Shown here one piece after another: positions 24,943 to 33,664 of a stretch of DNA of 64,000 bases. Every line of letters begins with the position of its first letter. Position 1 is the first letter of the stretch. Under the pieces are notes generated by a model. The model had not been told where the DNA came from and did no database searches. It was given only the letters and a program-made list of their open reading frames with translations. Position numbers and translations under genes: made by a program. This DNA is from Trinickia violacea (GTDB lineage Bacteria > Pseudomonadota > Gammaproteobacteria > Burkholderiales > Burkholderiaceae). The stretch is taken from assembly GCF_005280735.1 (NCBI RefSeq), contig NZ_CP040078.1:558001-622000 (forward strand), in the 5' to 3' direction.

Positions 24943-26371
24943 TGGGGCTCCAGGGCTGCCGGCTCAAATGGGCGGCGGCCTCGTCGATGGTCATGTGGCG
25001 CGCGACGCAACAGCCGAAGCCGGATTGCAACGGCAGAGCATCGCGCTGGTAGAGGTCGTAGCGGCCCGGCGCCACGGCGAGCAAGGTATGCGGCGCGCAG
25101 TGCGCGGCGGCGCAAGAGCGTGGGCAGCCGCTCAGATGAACGTCGACGCCTGCGGGCAGACGTAACGCGAGCTGCATGGCGTCGGCCTTCGTGTCGGCGA
25201 GGCCCTTCGCGCAGCCGGTCGAGCCTGTGCAGGCGATGAGGCGCGTCAGCGGATCGCCGGAGCGGCATGCAAGACCGAGTGCGCTCAGCGCATCGATTGC
25301 GGCCGTTACGTGGCGGCTCGGCACGTCGGGCAGCAGCACGCTTTGCCACGGCGTCATGCGCAGCGTCGCATTGCCGAGTTCTCGCGCGAGGGCGGCGAGG
25401 CCGCGCAGCGAGGCCGCATTCAAGCGGCCGAGCGGCGCTTGGCCGCCCACGTGATAGAGGTCGTCCGTGCGTTGTCGATGCGCGCCGAGTCGCAGGGAGG
25501 CGTCGGCGGGCGCGCGGCGCCATGCGCGGATGGACTCGTGGCACACGAGCGGGAAATCGATGCGTGATTCGACGTGCCGCATCAATTCATCGACGGAGCG
25601 AACGCCGAGCAGATCGCGCATGCGCGTCATGTCCGGCTCGGCGAGATCGAGGAACGTGTGCAACAGCGCAGCGACCAGCATACCGGCGTGTTGCGGCTCG
25701 ACCGCTGCGAGGGTGGCGCGAGTCACGTCACAACTCGCGGCGCCGTCGCCTGCAACCGGCGGGCAGCCCGCGAGGCCGAACGCGAACAGCGGCGCTTCGG
25801 CGTGTGCCGAGGGCATCGCTGCGAGCCAGATATCGTGCGGATGGTCGAGCATCGCGAGGCGCTCGCCGCCGTCGAGCAGCAGCGCGAATTTCGCGGACAG
25901 CGCGTGCAGGCGCGTGTCGGTCCGCAGCCGTTCGAGGATGTCGTGCGCGAGAGGGGTCGTGTCGATCGACGCCTGCGGATCGCGTCCGGCCGCCGGGCTG
26001 ACCATGACGTTGCGGACGTCGTCGGCCGCGAGGCTCGTGGCCGATTGTGACGATTGCGCGGTTTGATCCGTCGATCCGGAAGCGTCCGATCGACCATCGG
26101 GCCCGAGGCCGGCGTCGATCAGCGCTTGCGTCAGCGCGCTTTCGTCGCCCGAGCGCACGCCGCGCAATTGCAGATTCGCCCGATTGGTGACGTCGACGAC
26201 GCCCGAGGCGTAACGCCCGGCGGCGTCCGCAAGCGCACAAGCCTGCTCGGCGCTCAACTCGCCGCACGGCAGCTTGATCCGGCAAATTCCGCCATCGAGC
26301 GCGGCGACGATGCGCGCGAGCCCGGGGCAGGCGGTGGGGCGCGGCGCTGTGGACGTCGTGACGGCAGGCAT
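24932..26371 (-). CDS. cobG: Precorrin-3B synthase CobG
   Basis: This 479-residue protein has a nitrite/sulfite-reductase-like fold. Two ferredoxin-like half-domains are visible (GICRIKLPCGELSAEQ near the N-terminus; DDLYHVGGQAPLGRLN in the middle). The Fe-S ligand set is CTGSTGC followed about 30 residues later by SGCPRSC. CobG is an oxygen-dependent monooxygenase that makes precorrin-3B, so it marks the aerobic route. A low-complexity insertion (about 110-135, Ser/Thr/Gln-rich) is unusual. The ATG at 26371 was chosen; open frame upstream covers the riboswitch. It is the first gene of the minus-strand cob operon. Confidence 0.94.
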   Translation of the reverse strand: MPAVTTSTAPRPTACPGLARIVAALDGGICRIKLPCGELSAEQACALADAAGRYASGVVDVTNRANLQLRGVRSGDESALTQALIDAGLGPDGRSDASGSTDQTAQSSQSATSLAADDVRNVMVSPAAGRDPQASIDTTPLAHDILERLRTDTRLHALSAKFALLLDGGERLAMLDHPHDIWLAAMPSAHAEAPLFAFGLAGCPPVAGDGAASCDVTRATLAAVEPQHAGMLVAALLHTFLDLAEPDMTRMRDLLGVRSVDELMRHVESRIDFPLVCHESIRAWRRAPADASLRLGAHRQRTDDLYHVGGQAPLGRLNAASLRGLAALARELGNATLRMTPWQSVLLPDVPSRHVTAAIDALSALGLACRSGDPLTRLIACTGSTGCAKGLADTKADAMQLALRLPAGVDVHLSGCPRSCAAAHCAPHTLLAVAPGRYDLYQRDALPLQSGFGCCVARHMTIDEAAAHLSRQPWSPIDA

Positions 26372-26391
26372 GGATCGATTCAAGAGGCGGC

Positions 26392-26484
26392 GCGGACTTG
26401 CTGCATTCGGTTGCGGGAGCGGCCACGGTTGCGCTGGGTTCCCTCTACGCGCCCGCAAAGGGCACAAAAGGGCACCGGCGAACG
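26392..26484 (-). promoter_or_regulatory. Cobalamin riboswitch upstream of cobG
   Basis: Read on the minus strand, this leader has the B12-aptamer order. It begins with CGCCGGTGCC and a variable arm closed by GGGC, then AGAGGGAAC, then GCGCAACCGTGGCCGC, and finally CTCCCGCAACCG. The last two blocks are the conserved core of cobalamin riboswitches. It lies 20-115 bases before the cobG ATG. A possible -10 (CATAAT, 26492-26497) is just upstream. High adenosylcobalamin would be expected to shut off cobGHIJ. The exact outer limits are approximate. Confidence 0.85.
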
Positions 26485-26581
26485 CTGTATTATGCCTTCT
26501 TTCCCCTTGGACAAATCCGCTGCGGCCCTCTCCAGGCTTGCCGCAGCCGAATTTATCGCGATCGAAAGAAAGGATGGGCAG

Positions 26582-27817
26582 ATGCCGGCGTGGCTGACCG
26601 TGGTAGGGATGGGAGATGACGGTTTTGCCGGATTGGGGCGGGCGGCGCGGCGCGCGCTCGTCGAAGCGTCGGTGGTGTTCGGCGGCGAGCGGCATCTCGC
26701 GATGCTGCCCGCGCGTCTTGCCGCGCGGCGCGAAGCGTGGCCGCGTCCGTTCGATCTCTCGCGTGTCCTCGACCATCGCCATGCGCCCGTATGCGTGCTC
26801 GCGAGCGGCGATCCGATGCTGTTCGGCGTCGCCGCGACGCTCGCTCGCCAGTTGCCCGCCGGAGAAATGCGCGTGCTGCCCGCGCCGTCGTCGCTGTCGC
26901 TTGCGGCGGCGCGTCTTGGCTGGCCGCTGCAGGACGTGGCGACGATCTCGCTGGTCGGCAGGCCGCTAGCCGCGTTGAATGCGCACCTGAGGCACGGCGC
27001 GCGCGTGTTCGTCTTGAGCGCCGACGGCGAGACGCCCGGCGCCATCGCGGAGCTGGCCGCCGCGCGCGGCTTCGGGCCGAGCCGCATGATCGTGCTGGAA
27101 CACCTGGGTGGCGCGCAGGAGCGTATCGCTGAAGCGCGCGCCGATGAATGGCGCGATCGCTTGAGGCTTGCCGAGGCGGGATCGATTGCCGCGTTGAACA
27201 TCGTCGCCCTGGAGTGCCGCGCCGCGACGGGCGCGTTGAACCTGCCGTTGACACCGGGCCTGCCCGATGACGCCTACCTTCACGACGGCCAATTGACCAA
27301 GCGTGACATCCGCGCTATCACGCTCGCGCGCTTGGCGCCCCGTCCCGGCGAATTGCTGTGGGACGTCGGCGCGGGCTGCGGCTCGATCGGCATCGAATGG
27401 ATGCGCTCACACCCTTCGTGCCGCGCCGTCGCGATCGAAGCGAACGCCGAGCGGCGGCGTTTCATCGAACGCAATCGCGATGCGCTCGGCGTTCCCGCTT
27501 TGCAACTCGTCGCGGGACGCGCGCCGGAGGCGCTCGACGGCCTGCCCGCGCCCGACGCGGTTTTCGTCGGCGGCGGCGTGACCGTGCCCGGCGTGCTCGA
27601 TCTCTGCTGGCAGCGTCTCGCGAGCGGCGGCCGTCTCGTCGCGAATGCGGTCACGCTGCAAGGCGAAGCGGTGCTCGTGCAGTGGCGCGAGCAGCACGGC
27701 GGCACGCTCACCCGGCTCGCTGTTGCCGAGGCTCAACCGCTCGGCGGCTTCGAAACGTGGCGGCCGGCGCTGCCGATCACGCTCCTCGAGATCGCCAAGC
27801 CGCGCGACGAAACGTGA
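26582..27817 (+). CDS. cobL: Precorrin-6Y C5,15-methyltransferase (decarboxylating) CobL
   Basis: This 411-residue CbiE-CbiT fusion has an N-terminal tetrapyrrole methylase at about 3-205 (WLTVVGMGDDGFAGLG; VLASGDPMLFGVAATLA). The C-terminal class I methyltransferase/decarboxylase occupies about 215-405 (LLWDVGAGCGSIGIEWM; AVAIEANAERRRFIERN). The ATG at 26582 has an AAAGGAT ribosome site. The upstream open frame runs through the riboswitch region and was rejected. It catalyses the two methylations at C5 and C15 and the ring-C acetate decarboxylation. It heads the plus-strand cob operon, divergent from cobG, with a cbiD overlap (TGATG). Confidence 0.95.
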   Translation: MPAWLTVVGMGDDGFAGLGRAARRALVEASVVFGGERHLAMLPARLAARREAWPRPFDLSRVLDHRHAPVCVLASGDPMLFGVAATLARQLPAGEMRVLPAPSSLSLAAARLGWPLQDVATISLVGRPLAALNAHLRHGARVFVLSADGETPGAIAELAAARGFGPSRMIVLEHLGGAQERIAEARADEWRDRLRLAEAGSIAALNIVALECRAATGALNLPLTPGLPDDAYLHDGQLTKRDIRAITLARLAPRPGELLWDVGAGCGSIGIEWMRSHPSCRAVAIEANAERRRFIERNRDALGVPALQLVAGRAPEALDGLPAPDAVFVGGGVTVPGVLDLCWQRLASGGRLVANAVTLQGEAVLVQWREQHGGTLTRLAVAEAQPLGGFETWRPALPITLLEIAKPRDET

Positions 27818-28923
27818 TGCGCGACGAGACCCCCGAACAACCCGCGCCGCTCAGGAGCGGCTACACGACAGGCAGCTGCGCGACGGCGACGTCGCTTGCC
27901 GCCGCGCGCCTGCTGCTGGCCGGCATCGCGAGCGACGTCGCCGAAATCGTGCTGCCCAAGGGCCAGCACGTGCCGATGCCGCTGACCTTCTGCCGGCTGA
28001 TCGACGAGGCTGCGGGTGCGGCGGGCGGCGCCGAGGCCGGCACGATCAAGGATGCCGGCGACGACCCCGACGTCACGCACGGCGCGGTCGTATTCGCGCG
28101 CGTGCGTCTGTCGCAGGAACCTGGCGTGCGTTTTCACGCGGGGCCCGGCGTCGGCACGGTCACGCGCGCGGGGCTGACGCTTGCCGTCGGCGAACCCGCG
28201 ATCAACCCCGTGCCGCGCAAGATGATGACCGACCACCTCACCGGACTCGCGGCCGAGCACGGCTATGCGGGCGGCTTCGAGGTGACGATCGGCATCGAGG
28301 GCGGCGAGGCGCTCGCGTTGAAGACGATGAATCCGCGGCTCGGGATCGTCGGGGGCTTGTCGATCCTCGGCACGACCGGCATCGTGCGGCCGTTTTCGTG
28401 CTCGGCCTATATCGCGTCGATCCATCAAGGCATCGACGTGGCGCGCGCGAACGGCTATCGGCACATCGCGGCTTGCACGGGCAACGCGAGCGAAGACGCG
28501 ATGCGCGCGCACTACGGCCTGCCCGATATCGCGCTGATCGAGATGGGCGACTTCGCCGGCGCGGTGCTCAAGCACGTGCGCCGCGCGCCCGTCGACAAGC
28601 TCAGCATGTGCGGCGGCTTCGGCAAGCTGAGCAAGCTCGCGGCGGGACACCTCGATTTGCACAGCGGTCATTCGAGCATCGACTTGGCTCAGCTTGCCGC
28701 ATGGGCGGCGGAGCATGGCGCGGGCGCAGCATTGCAAGAAGCGATTCGCGCGGCCAACACGAGCCAGCAAGCGCTGGTGCTCGCGCGGCAGGAAGGCGTA
28801 CCGCTTGGCGACGTCGTGTGCGAGCACGCGTTGCGCGTCGCGCGCGAGATCGTGCCGCCGGAAGTCGCCGTCGAGATGTTCGCGATCGATCGCCAGGGCC
28901 ACATCGTCGGAGTCGCGCGATGA
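27817..28923 (+). CDS. cbiD: Cobalt-precorrin-5B C1-methyltransferase CbiD
   Basis: This 368-residue CbiD starts with the hallmark LRSGYTTGSCATATSLAAA. Later family segments include GVGTVTRAGLTLAVGEPAIN, GLSILGTTGIVRPFSC and KLSMCGGFGKLSKLAAGHLD. CbiD methylates C1 in the anaerobic pathway, where aerobic organisms use the unrelated CobF. No cobF is present here, so CbiD probably does this step on a cobalt-free intermediate. The ATG at 27817 overlaps the cobL stop, and the stop overlaps the cobK ATG (ATGA). Confidence 0.95.
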   Translation: MRDETPEQPAPLRSGYTTGSCATATSLAAARLLLAGIASDVAEIVLPKGQHVPMPLTFCRLIDEAAGAAGGAEAGTIKDAGDDPDVTHGAVVFARVRLSQEPGVRFHAGPGVGTVTRAGLTLAVGEPAINPVPRKMMTDHLTGLAAEHGYAGGFEVTIGIEGGEALALKTMNPRLGIVGGLSILGTTGIVRPFSCSAYIASIHQGIDVARANGYRHIAACTGNASEDAMRAHYGLPDIALIEMGDFAGAVLKHVRRAPVDKLSMCGGFGKLSKLAAGHLDLHSGHSSIDLAQLAAWAAEHGAGAALQEAIRAANTSQQALVLARQEGVPLGDVVCEHALRVAREIVPPEVAVEMFAIDRQGHIVGVAR

Positions 28924-29651
28924 CGGCGGCGCGCATCCTGCTGCTCGGCGGCACCGGCGACGCGTTGAAGATCGCGCGGCAGCTTTCGCGCGAACACGTC
29001 TATAGCCTCGCCGGGCTCGGCAAGGTGCCTCACGATCTGGCATGCGCGGTCCGCGTGGGCGGGTTCGGCGGTGCGCAAGGGCTCGCGCGCTATGTGCGCG
29101 ACGAAGGCATCGGGCTCGTGGTTGACGCCACGCATCCCTACGCGGCGCAAATCAGCGCGAACGCGGTGGCCGCGAGCCGTTCGGCCGGCGTGCCGTGCTG
29201 GGCCGTGCGTCGTGCTGCGTGGGAACCGCAAGCCGGCGACGACTGGCGCACGGTCGCCGATTGGGACGGCATCGTTGACGCACTCACGCCGTTCGCGCGC
29301 CCGCTCTTCACGCTCGGCCGCGAACCGCTCGCGCATCTCGACGAGATTCCCGTGCATCAATTCTGGACCGTGCGCTGCCTCGACGCACATCCGGGCAACG
29401 CGCGCTCGCGCGTGATCGACGCGCGCGGGCCGTTCACCGAAGCGGGCGAGCGCACGCTAGTCGATGCGCAAGCGATCGACGTCATCGTCAGCAAGAACAG
29501 CGGCGGCGGCGCGACCGAAGCGAAGCTCGCCGTCGCGCGCGAGCGGGGGCTGCCGGTCGTGATGCTGCGGCGTCCGCCGCTGCCCGCCGCCGATCGCGAA
29601 TTCGACAGTCCCGAGAGCGTGTTGGCCGCGATCGAGGCGTTGCTGCGATGA
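28920..29651 (+). CDS. cobK: Precorrin-6A reductase CobK
   Basis: This 243-residue CobK/CbiJ protein has an N-terminal NADPH-binding motif LLGGTGDALKIARQL. LVVDATHPYAAQISANA and DVIVSKNSGGGATEAKLAVA are the two most conserved blocks of the family. It reduces the corrin macrocycle of precorrin-6A with NADPH. Its start overlaps the cbiD stop by four bases. It is followed by 73 bases before cobM. Confidence 0.95.
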   Translation: MTAARILLLGGTGDALKIARQLSREHVYSLAGLGKVPHDLACAVRVGGFGGAQGLARYVRDEGIGLVVDATHPYAAQISANAVAASRSAGVPCWAVRRAAWEPQAGDDWRTVADWDGIVDALTPFARPLFTLGREPLAHLDEIPVHQFWTVRCLDAHPGNARSRVIDARGPFTEAGERTLVDAQAIDVIVSKNSGGGATEAKLAVARERGLPVVMLRRPPLPAADREFDSPESVLAAIEALLR

Positions 29652-29724
29652 CGCAGACGTTGGCGCACTCGCGCGCGAGAACGCTCACGCAATCACAGCC
29701 CTTCACTGCATCACGGAGCTAGGC

Positions 29725-30456
29725 ATGACGGTATTTTTCATCGGCGCGGGTCCTGGAGACCCCGAACTGATCACGGTAAAAGGGCAGCGTCTCGTGCGGA
29801 CCTGCCCGGTGATTTTGTACGCGGGGTCGCTCGTGCCGCAGGCCGTGCTCGAGGGGCATCGCGCCGAGACCGTGGTGAACACGGCCGACCTCGATCTCGA
29901 CGCGATCGTCGCGTTGCTCGACGATGCGCACCGTAAAGGCCACGATGTCGCGCGCGTGCATTCGGGCGACCCGTCGCTCTACGGCGCGATCGGCGAGCAG
30001 ATCCGGCGCCTGCGCGAGCTGAACATTCCCTACGAGATCGTGCCGGGCGTGACGGCGACGGCCGCATGCGCGGCCGCGCTCGGCTGCGAGCTGACGCTGC
30101 CGGACATCTCGCAGACGCTGATCCTCACGCGCTATGCAACCAAGACCACGATGCCCGAGGGCGAGCAGCTCGCCGATCTGGCGCGCCATCGCGCGACGAT
30201 GGCGATCCACCTCGGCGTGCGGCACCTTGCACGTATCGTCGACGAACTGCGGCCGCACTACGGGGCCGACTGCCCGATCGCCGTGATCTACCGCGCGAGC
30301 TGGCCCGACGAAGAACGCGTGACGGGCACGCTCGCCGATATCGTCGGCAAGGTGCAGTCGACGAATATCGAGCGCACCGCGCTGATTCTGGTCGGGCGCG
30401 TGCTGGCGGCGGAAGGGTTCAGTGAATCGACGTTGTATGCGAAGGCGGGTGGGTGA
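29725..30456 (+). CDS. cobM: Precorrin-4 C11-methyltransferase CobM
   Basis: This 243-residue SAM-dependent tetrapyrrole methylase opens with VFFIGAGPGDPELITVKGQR. It continues with HSGDPSLYGAIGEQIRRL, IPYEIVPGVTATAACAAALG and RYATKTTMPEGEQL, the CobM/CbiF order. It methylates C11 of precorrin-4. It is the last cob gene in the window, and an unusual run of eight G's immediately follows the stop codon. The adjoining toxin island starts about 150 bases later. Confidence 0.96.
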   Translation: MTVFFIGAGPGDPELITVKGQRLVRTCPVILYAGSLVPQAVLEGHRAETVVNTADLDLDAIVALLDDAHRKGHDVARVHSGDPSLYGAIGEQIRRLRELNIPYEIVPGVTATAACAAALGCELTLPDISQTLILTRYATKTTMPEGEQLADLARHRATMAIHLGVRHLARIVDELRPHYGADCPIAVIYRASWPDEERVTGTLADIVGKVQSTNIERTALILVGRVLAAEGFSESTLYAKAGG

Positions 30457-30604
30457 CGGGGGGGGTGTGGTCCTCGTTCTTTGTGATTCAAGCGGGATTT
30501 TTCCTCTGACATGACCAGAAGCAAGGCTTTTGGTCTATCCCAAAAAATATTCAGGAAAGCGAACTGTTAGCATCGTGACTTTTCGTCGACAGGAGACAGT
30601 CGAG

Positions 30605-31438
30605 ATGTCACAAACCAATGATGCTGATGTCATGCGTGTGGTTCTCAGCCCGGTTCAATTGGCGGCGGTGCTGTCCAGGGGATCGCTGAGTCAGGAAGCC
30701 ACGCTTTCCAACCGGCTGTGGGGCGGTTTGCAAATTGTGGGCGGGGTGCTGGAAATGGTCGGCGCAGGTGCACTCTGCGTTCTGCCAGAGCCGACAATGG
30801 CAAGCAAGGCTGGCTGCGTCGTGTTTGGAGTGCATGGATCGGACACGGCGGCGACCGGTATCCGTCAAGTCTGGACGGGCCAGGATACGGCGACCTTGAC
30901 GCAACAGGGCACGTCAAAACTGGCTGAGACTTTGAGGGCCAGCCCGGATATGGCTGGCAATATAGGCTTATCGGTCGATATTGGCGTGTCGTTTGGCGTG
31001 GCGGGGGCGTTGAAGGCGGTACGTGCGTCCAGTGTCACGCTCGGGCGGATTAATCTGGTGCGGCATGAGGCAATACGGGGAAGCCGGATTGGCGGGCATA
31101 CGCTTGAAAAGCATGTGGGGCAGACTGAGGCACAATTGCGCGCCAGATTGATAGCTGAACCAGATAGAAAAGCGGTATCAACGTTTCTGAACCTGGAAAT
31201 GGCGGAGCGGGCAATATCGAAAGTGATGCAATCTAATGCTATGAAAATTAAAGCATGGTCGCAGTCATCGCCAAGCTACCCCTTGGTTCTTGTGCAAAAT
31301 GTTGGGGAGAATGTTGGCTACGGTGTAATTCGAAAGACGGGAGAATTCATCCCGATGAATAAGGTGAGGGTTATTTTGAAGTGTCAGAAGTATAATGGTA
31401 TGGATTATTATATTCTGACATCTTATTTGGAGATTTAG
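30605..31438 (+). CDS. Free-standing toxin with CdiA-CT RNase A-like domain
   Basis: This protein has 277 residues. The N-terminal half (about 38-140) is a Gly/Ala-rich hydrophobic pre-toxin segment (LWGGLQIVGGVLEMVGAGAL; SVDIGVSFGVAGALKAV). The C-terminal about 115 residues match the bacterial RNase A-like CdiA-CT family. His170 lies in GGHTLEKHVG, Arg181 is 11 residues later, and Thr272/Tyr274 lie in ILTSY. This reproduces the active-site spacing I recall for the Yersinia CdiA-CT (His175, Arg186, Thr276, Tyr278). It probably cleaves RNA in competitor cells. The ATG at 30605 follows AGGAGA. GC falls toward the 3' end, suggesting recent acquisition. There is no TPS domain, so the delivery route is unknown. 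Confidence 0.88.
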   Translation: MSQTNDADVMRVVLSPVQLAAVLSRGSLSQEATLSNRLWGGLQIVGGVLEMVGAGALCVLPEPTMASKAGCVVFGVHGSDTAATGIRQVWTGQDTATLTQQGTSKLAETLRASPDMAGNIGLSVDIGVSFGVAGALKAVRASSVTLGRINLVRHEAIRGSRIGGHTLEKHVGQTEAQLRARLIAEPDRKAVSTFLNLEMAERAISKVMQSNAMKIKAWSQSSPSYPLVLVQNVGENVGYGVIRKTGEFIPMNKVRVILKCQKYNGMDYYILTSYLEI

Positions 31439-31446
31439 GAGGGCTA

Positions 31447-31740
31447 ATGCGCGAAAATTCACCATACCCGAATCTTGATTTGCTTTTTGATGGATATTTA
31501 AATCAAGATTACGAGTTGTTTGGCGAAAAGATTGGCGACGTTTTGCGTGTGTACTGCAAGGAGATTACGCCATCTATGCGTCAGTCTGCCATTTTGGAAA
31601 TGGAGAAATTCAAGGCGTCGCATATTGATGATCTGGAGGAGGCATTTGAGTTAGCCTACGAGCGTGAAATATCCATCAAATCGCACGGTTATACTGCCGA
31701 ATCATTCTTTGATGAATTATGTCGGCTATTGCGAGGGTAA
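31447..31740 (+). CDS. Cognate CdiI-like immunity protein
   Basis: This 97-residue acidic protein starts 8 bases after the RNase A-like toxin and is preceded by a GGAGGG ribosome site. The sequence opens PNLDLLFDGYLNQDYELFG and ends SFFDELCRLL. This pattern, with the YLNQD motif near the N-terminus, is typical of the small helical CDI immunity family paired with this toxin class. It would bind and block the nuclease in the producer. Its base composition is clearly more AT-rich than the surrounding cob and housekeeping genes. Confidence 0.85.
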   Translation: MRENSPYPNLDLLFDGYLNQDYELFGEKIGDVLRVYCKEITPSMRQSAILEMEKFKASHIDDLEEAFELAYEREISIKSHGYTAESFFDELCRLLRG

Positions 31741-31833
31741 CTAATTGCATTGCTATAGGTAGCCGAGGCTCGCGGATCGTGCGAAGCTTCTCGATTCGCC
31801 CGCCGCCAGTTGCCAAGGCTCCGAAAGCATTCT

Positions 31834-32298
31834 TCAAAGCTTTTGCGCCTGCGCCAGCGTCAAAATCCGCGTCCACCGATCGGCATCGCGCTTGTTCGTC
31901 ATCGGCAGCTTCCACTCGGCGCGGACCTTGTCGCGAACTTTCACGATCAGATACCAGCGCCCGTCCATATCCTTCGCGGCGCAATCGTGCAGATCGGTGA
32001 GCGTGTACTTGCCTTCGGCGCCATCGAGCGACAGCCACAGCAGCCCCTTCGTCGCCGACAAGCGGATGCCGCCCCAGGTTTGCACGAGTGCGTGCGTCCA
32101 GTCGCCTTCCTTCGTGTTCGGCGCGATCTCGCGGCGGCGCTGAATCCAGCGCGCCGCGAGCGCGATCACCACCAGCGCAACGACGATCGAAATGCCGATG
32201 GCGGCGGGTTCGCCCAGGCGGGCGGCGATCACATCGAACGCATACACCGCACCGACAGCCAACGCGCCCAATACCAGCAGAGCAATGATGATCGGCAT
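31834..32298 (-). CDS. Membrane protein of unknown function
   Basis: This 154-residue protein has two N-terminal membrane spans: about 2-22 (IIIALLVLGALAVGAVYAF) and 33-50 (AAIGISIVVALVVIALAA). A soluble domain of about 100 residues follows, with alternating strand-like segments (GIRLSATKGLLWLSLDG; GRWYLIVKVRDKVRAEWKLP). The C-terminal DADRWTRILTLAQAQ helix is PH-domain-like in layout, but I cannot name a family. It lies downstream of a terminator hairpin of the patatin operon, so it probably has its own promoter. Confidence 0.75.
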   Translation of the reverse strand: MPIIIALLVLGALAVGAVYAFDVIAARLGEPAAIGISIVVALVVIALAARWIQRRREIAPNTKEGDWTHALVQTWGGIRLSATKGLLWLSLDGAEGKYTLTDLHDCAAKDMDGRWYLIVKVRDKVRAEWKLPMTNKRDADRWTRILTLAQAQKL

Positions 32299-32335
32299 CG
32301 TGGCCTCTTATTCGTTGGTTCGACCCAAACGAAAG

Positions 32336-32365
32336 ACACCGGCACGGCCCGCGGCCGTCCGGTGT
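32336..32365 (-). terminator. Terminator of the adc-bdh-patatin operon
   Basis: A stem of 13 base pairs (ACACCGG-ACGGCC/GGCCGTCCGGTGT, one bulged C) has a CGC loop. On the minus strand it is followed by CTTTCGTTT, a modest U-rich tail. It lies 55 bases past the patatin gene stop and before the next minus-strand gene. Confidence 0.7.
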
Positions 32366-32419
32366 TGTCGTTCAAGCGCCTCCCCGTGATCCCGCGTGAG
32401 CGGATCGACTGACGCTGAT

Positions 32420-33664
32420 TTACTTGCTGATTCGATGCACGTCGTGCGTGATGAAGCCCGCGTCGTTATCCGGCAACTCGAGCCACGAATCGTGCTCGAG
32501 CGTCTTGCGGATATCGGCGAGACCCGCCGACCAGTGGCTGCGCATCGTCGATGCGCCGAACTGGTAGTCCTTGTAGTCGTGCTCGAACTTTTGCTGCTGA
32601 TAGATCAGGTGCAGCACGTTGTAGCGCTTGCCGCATGACAGGTCTTCCGCGAGCTGGCACCACGCGTCTTCCTTGCGGACGCTCTCCGGCACCTTGTCGA
32701 GCACTTCGCGCAGCACGTTGCGATAGCGCTGTTCGCGCTGCAGGATGTCGGTGACGAGACGCGTGCGGCTCGAATACTGAATGTCCTTCATACGTTCGGA
32801 GACATCGTTCAGGCTCTCCGGCACCGGCCCGCGCGCGCTCCACAAGTCGACTTGGAACGCGAGCGTGTCGTGGCGCGGCGTTGCGTTCAGCACTTCGCGC
32901 AACGGCGTGTTCGACACGACGCCGCCGTCCCAGTAGAACTCGCCGTCGATCTCCGTCGGCGCGAACGCCGGCGGCAGCGCTCCCGATGCGATGAAATGCT
33001 CGGCGCGCAACTTGATGCGCGAGTTGTCGAAGTACGCGAAGTTGCCCGAGGCGACGTTGACCGCGCCGACCGACACGCGCGTTTCACCGGAGTTGATCCG
33101 GTCGAAGTCGCACAGCCGCTCGAGCGTGGCTTTGAGCGGCGCGGTGTCGTACCAGCTCGCCGTATCGGGGCTGCTCGACACCCACGGCACCGGCGTCGGC
33201 TTGCGCGGCTGGAAGAAGCCGTTCTGCCCCTGCCAGATGGCGCTCGCCGCCTGGAACGCGGTGAGCATCTGGCGGGTCACCTCGGTGCCGTTGAACAGCG
33301 CATGTTCGAAGATGTGCGGCAGCGGCGGCGTGGCGGCCGGCCTGCAGATCGTGTCCCAGAACTCATGCAGGCGCTGGACGCGATGCTCCGGCGCATTGCC
33401 CGCGATGATCGCGGTGTTGAGCGCGCCGATCGAAATGCCGGCGATCCAGTTCAGCCGTATGCCGGCGTCGTGCAGACCCTCGAACACGCCGGCCTGATAG
33501 GCGCCGAGCGCGCCGCCGCCCTGTAGCACGAGCGCCACCGTTTCATACGGCAGATGACGCTCGCGGCGCTCGTGATGCGGATGCGCGTGCGGGACGGCGC
33601 CGGTCTCGACCCTGACGCCGGACGGGTCGGTTGCCTGCCTTTCGGTTTTGGCGTGCGGCTTCAT
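32420..33664 (-). CDS. Patatin-like phospholipase/hydrolase
   Basis: This 414-residue patatin-like enzyme has the oxyanion loop QGGGALGAYQAGVFEGL (about 48-64) and the nucleophile elbow GISIGALN. The catalytic Asp lies in WDGGVVSNTPL. The C-terminal extension (RTRLVTDILQREQRYRNVL; HLIYQQQKFEHDYKDYQF) is the DUF3734-type region of bacterial patatins. It is the third gene after adc and bdh and overlaps bdh by four bases (ATGA). It probably hydrolyses acyl esters. The context suggests a role in polyhydroxybutyrate or lipid turnover, which is inference. Confidence 0.92.
   Translation of the reverse strand: MKPHAKTERQATDPSGVRVETGAVPHAHPHHERRERHLPYETVALVLQGGGALGAYQAGVFEGLHDAGIRLNWIAGISIGALNTAIIAGNAPEHRVQRLHEFWDTICRPAATPPLPHIFEHALFNGTEVTRQMLTAFQAASAIWQGQNGFFQPRKPTPVPWVSSSPDTASWYDTAPLKATLERLCDFDRINSGETRVSVGAVNVASGNFAYFDNSRIKLRAEHFIASGALPPAFAPTEIDGEFYWDGGVVSNTPLREVLNATPRHDTLAFQVDLWSARGPVPESLNDVSERMKDIQYSSRTRLVTDILQREQRYRNVLREVLDKVPESVRKEDAWCQLAEDLSCGKRYNVLHLIYQQQKFEHDYKDYQFGASTMRSHWSAGLADIRKTLEHDSWLELPDNDAGFITHDVHRISK

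Noticed and set aside
26054..26581. Extended open frame upstream of cobL
   Set aside because: It runs through cobG and the riboswitch on the opposite strand; the ATG at 26582 has a ribosome site and begins the CbiE fold.
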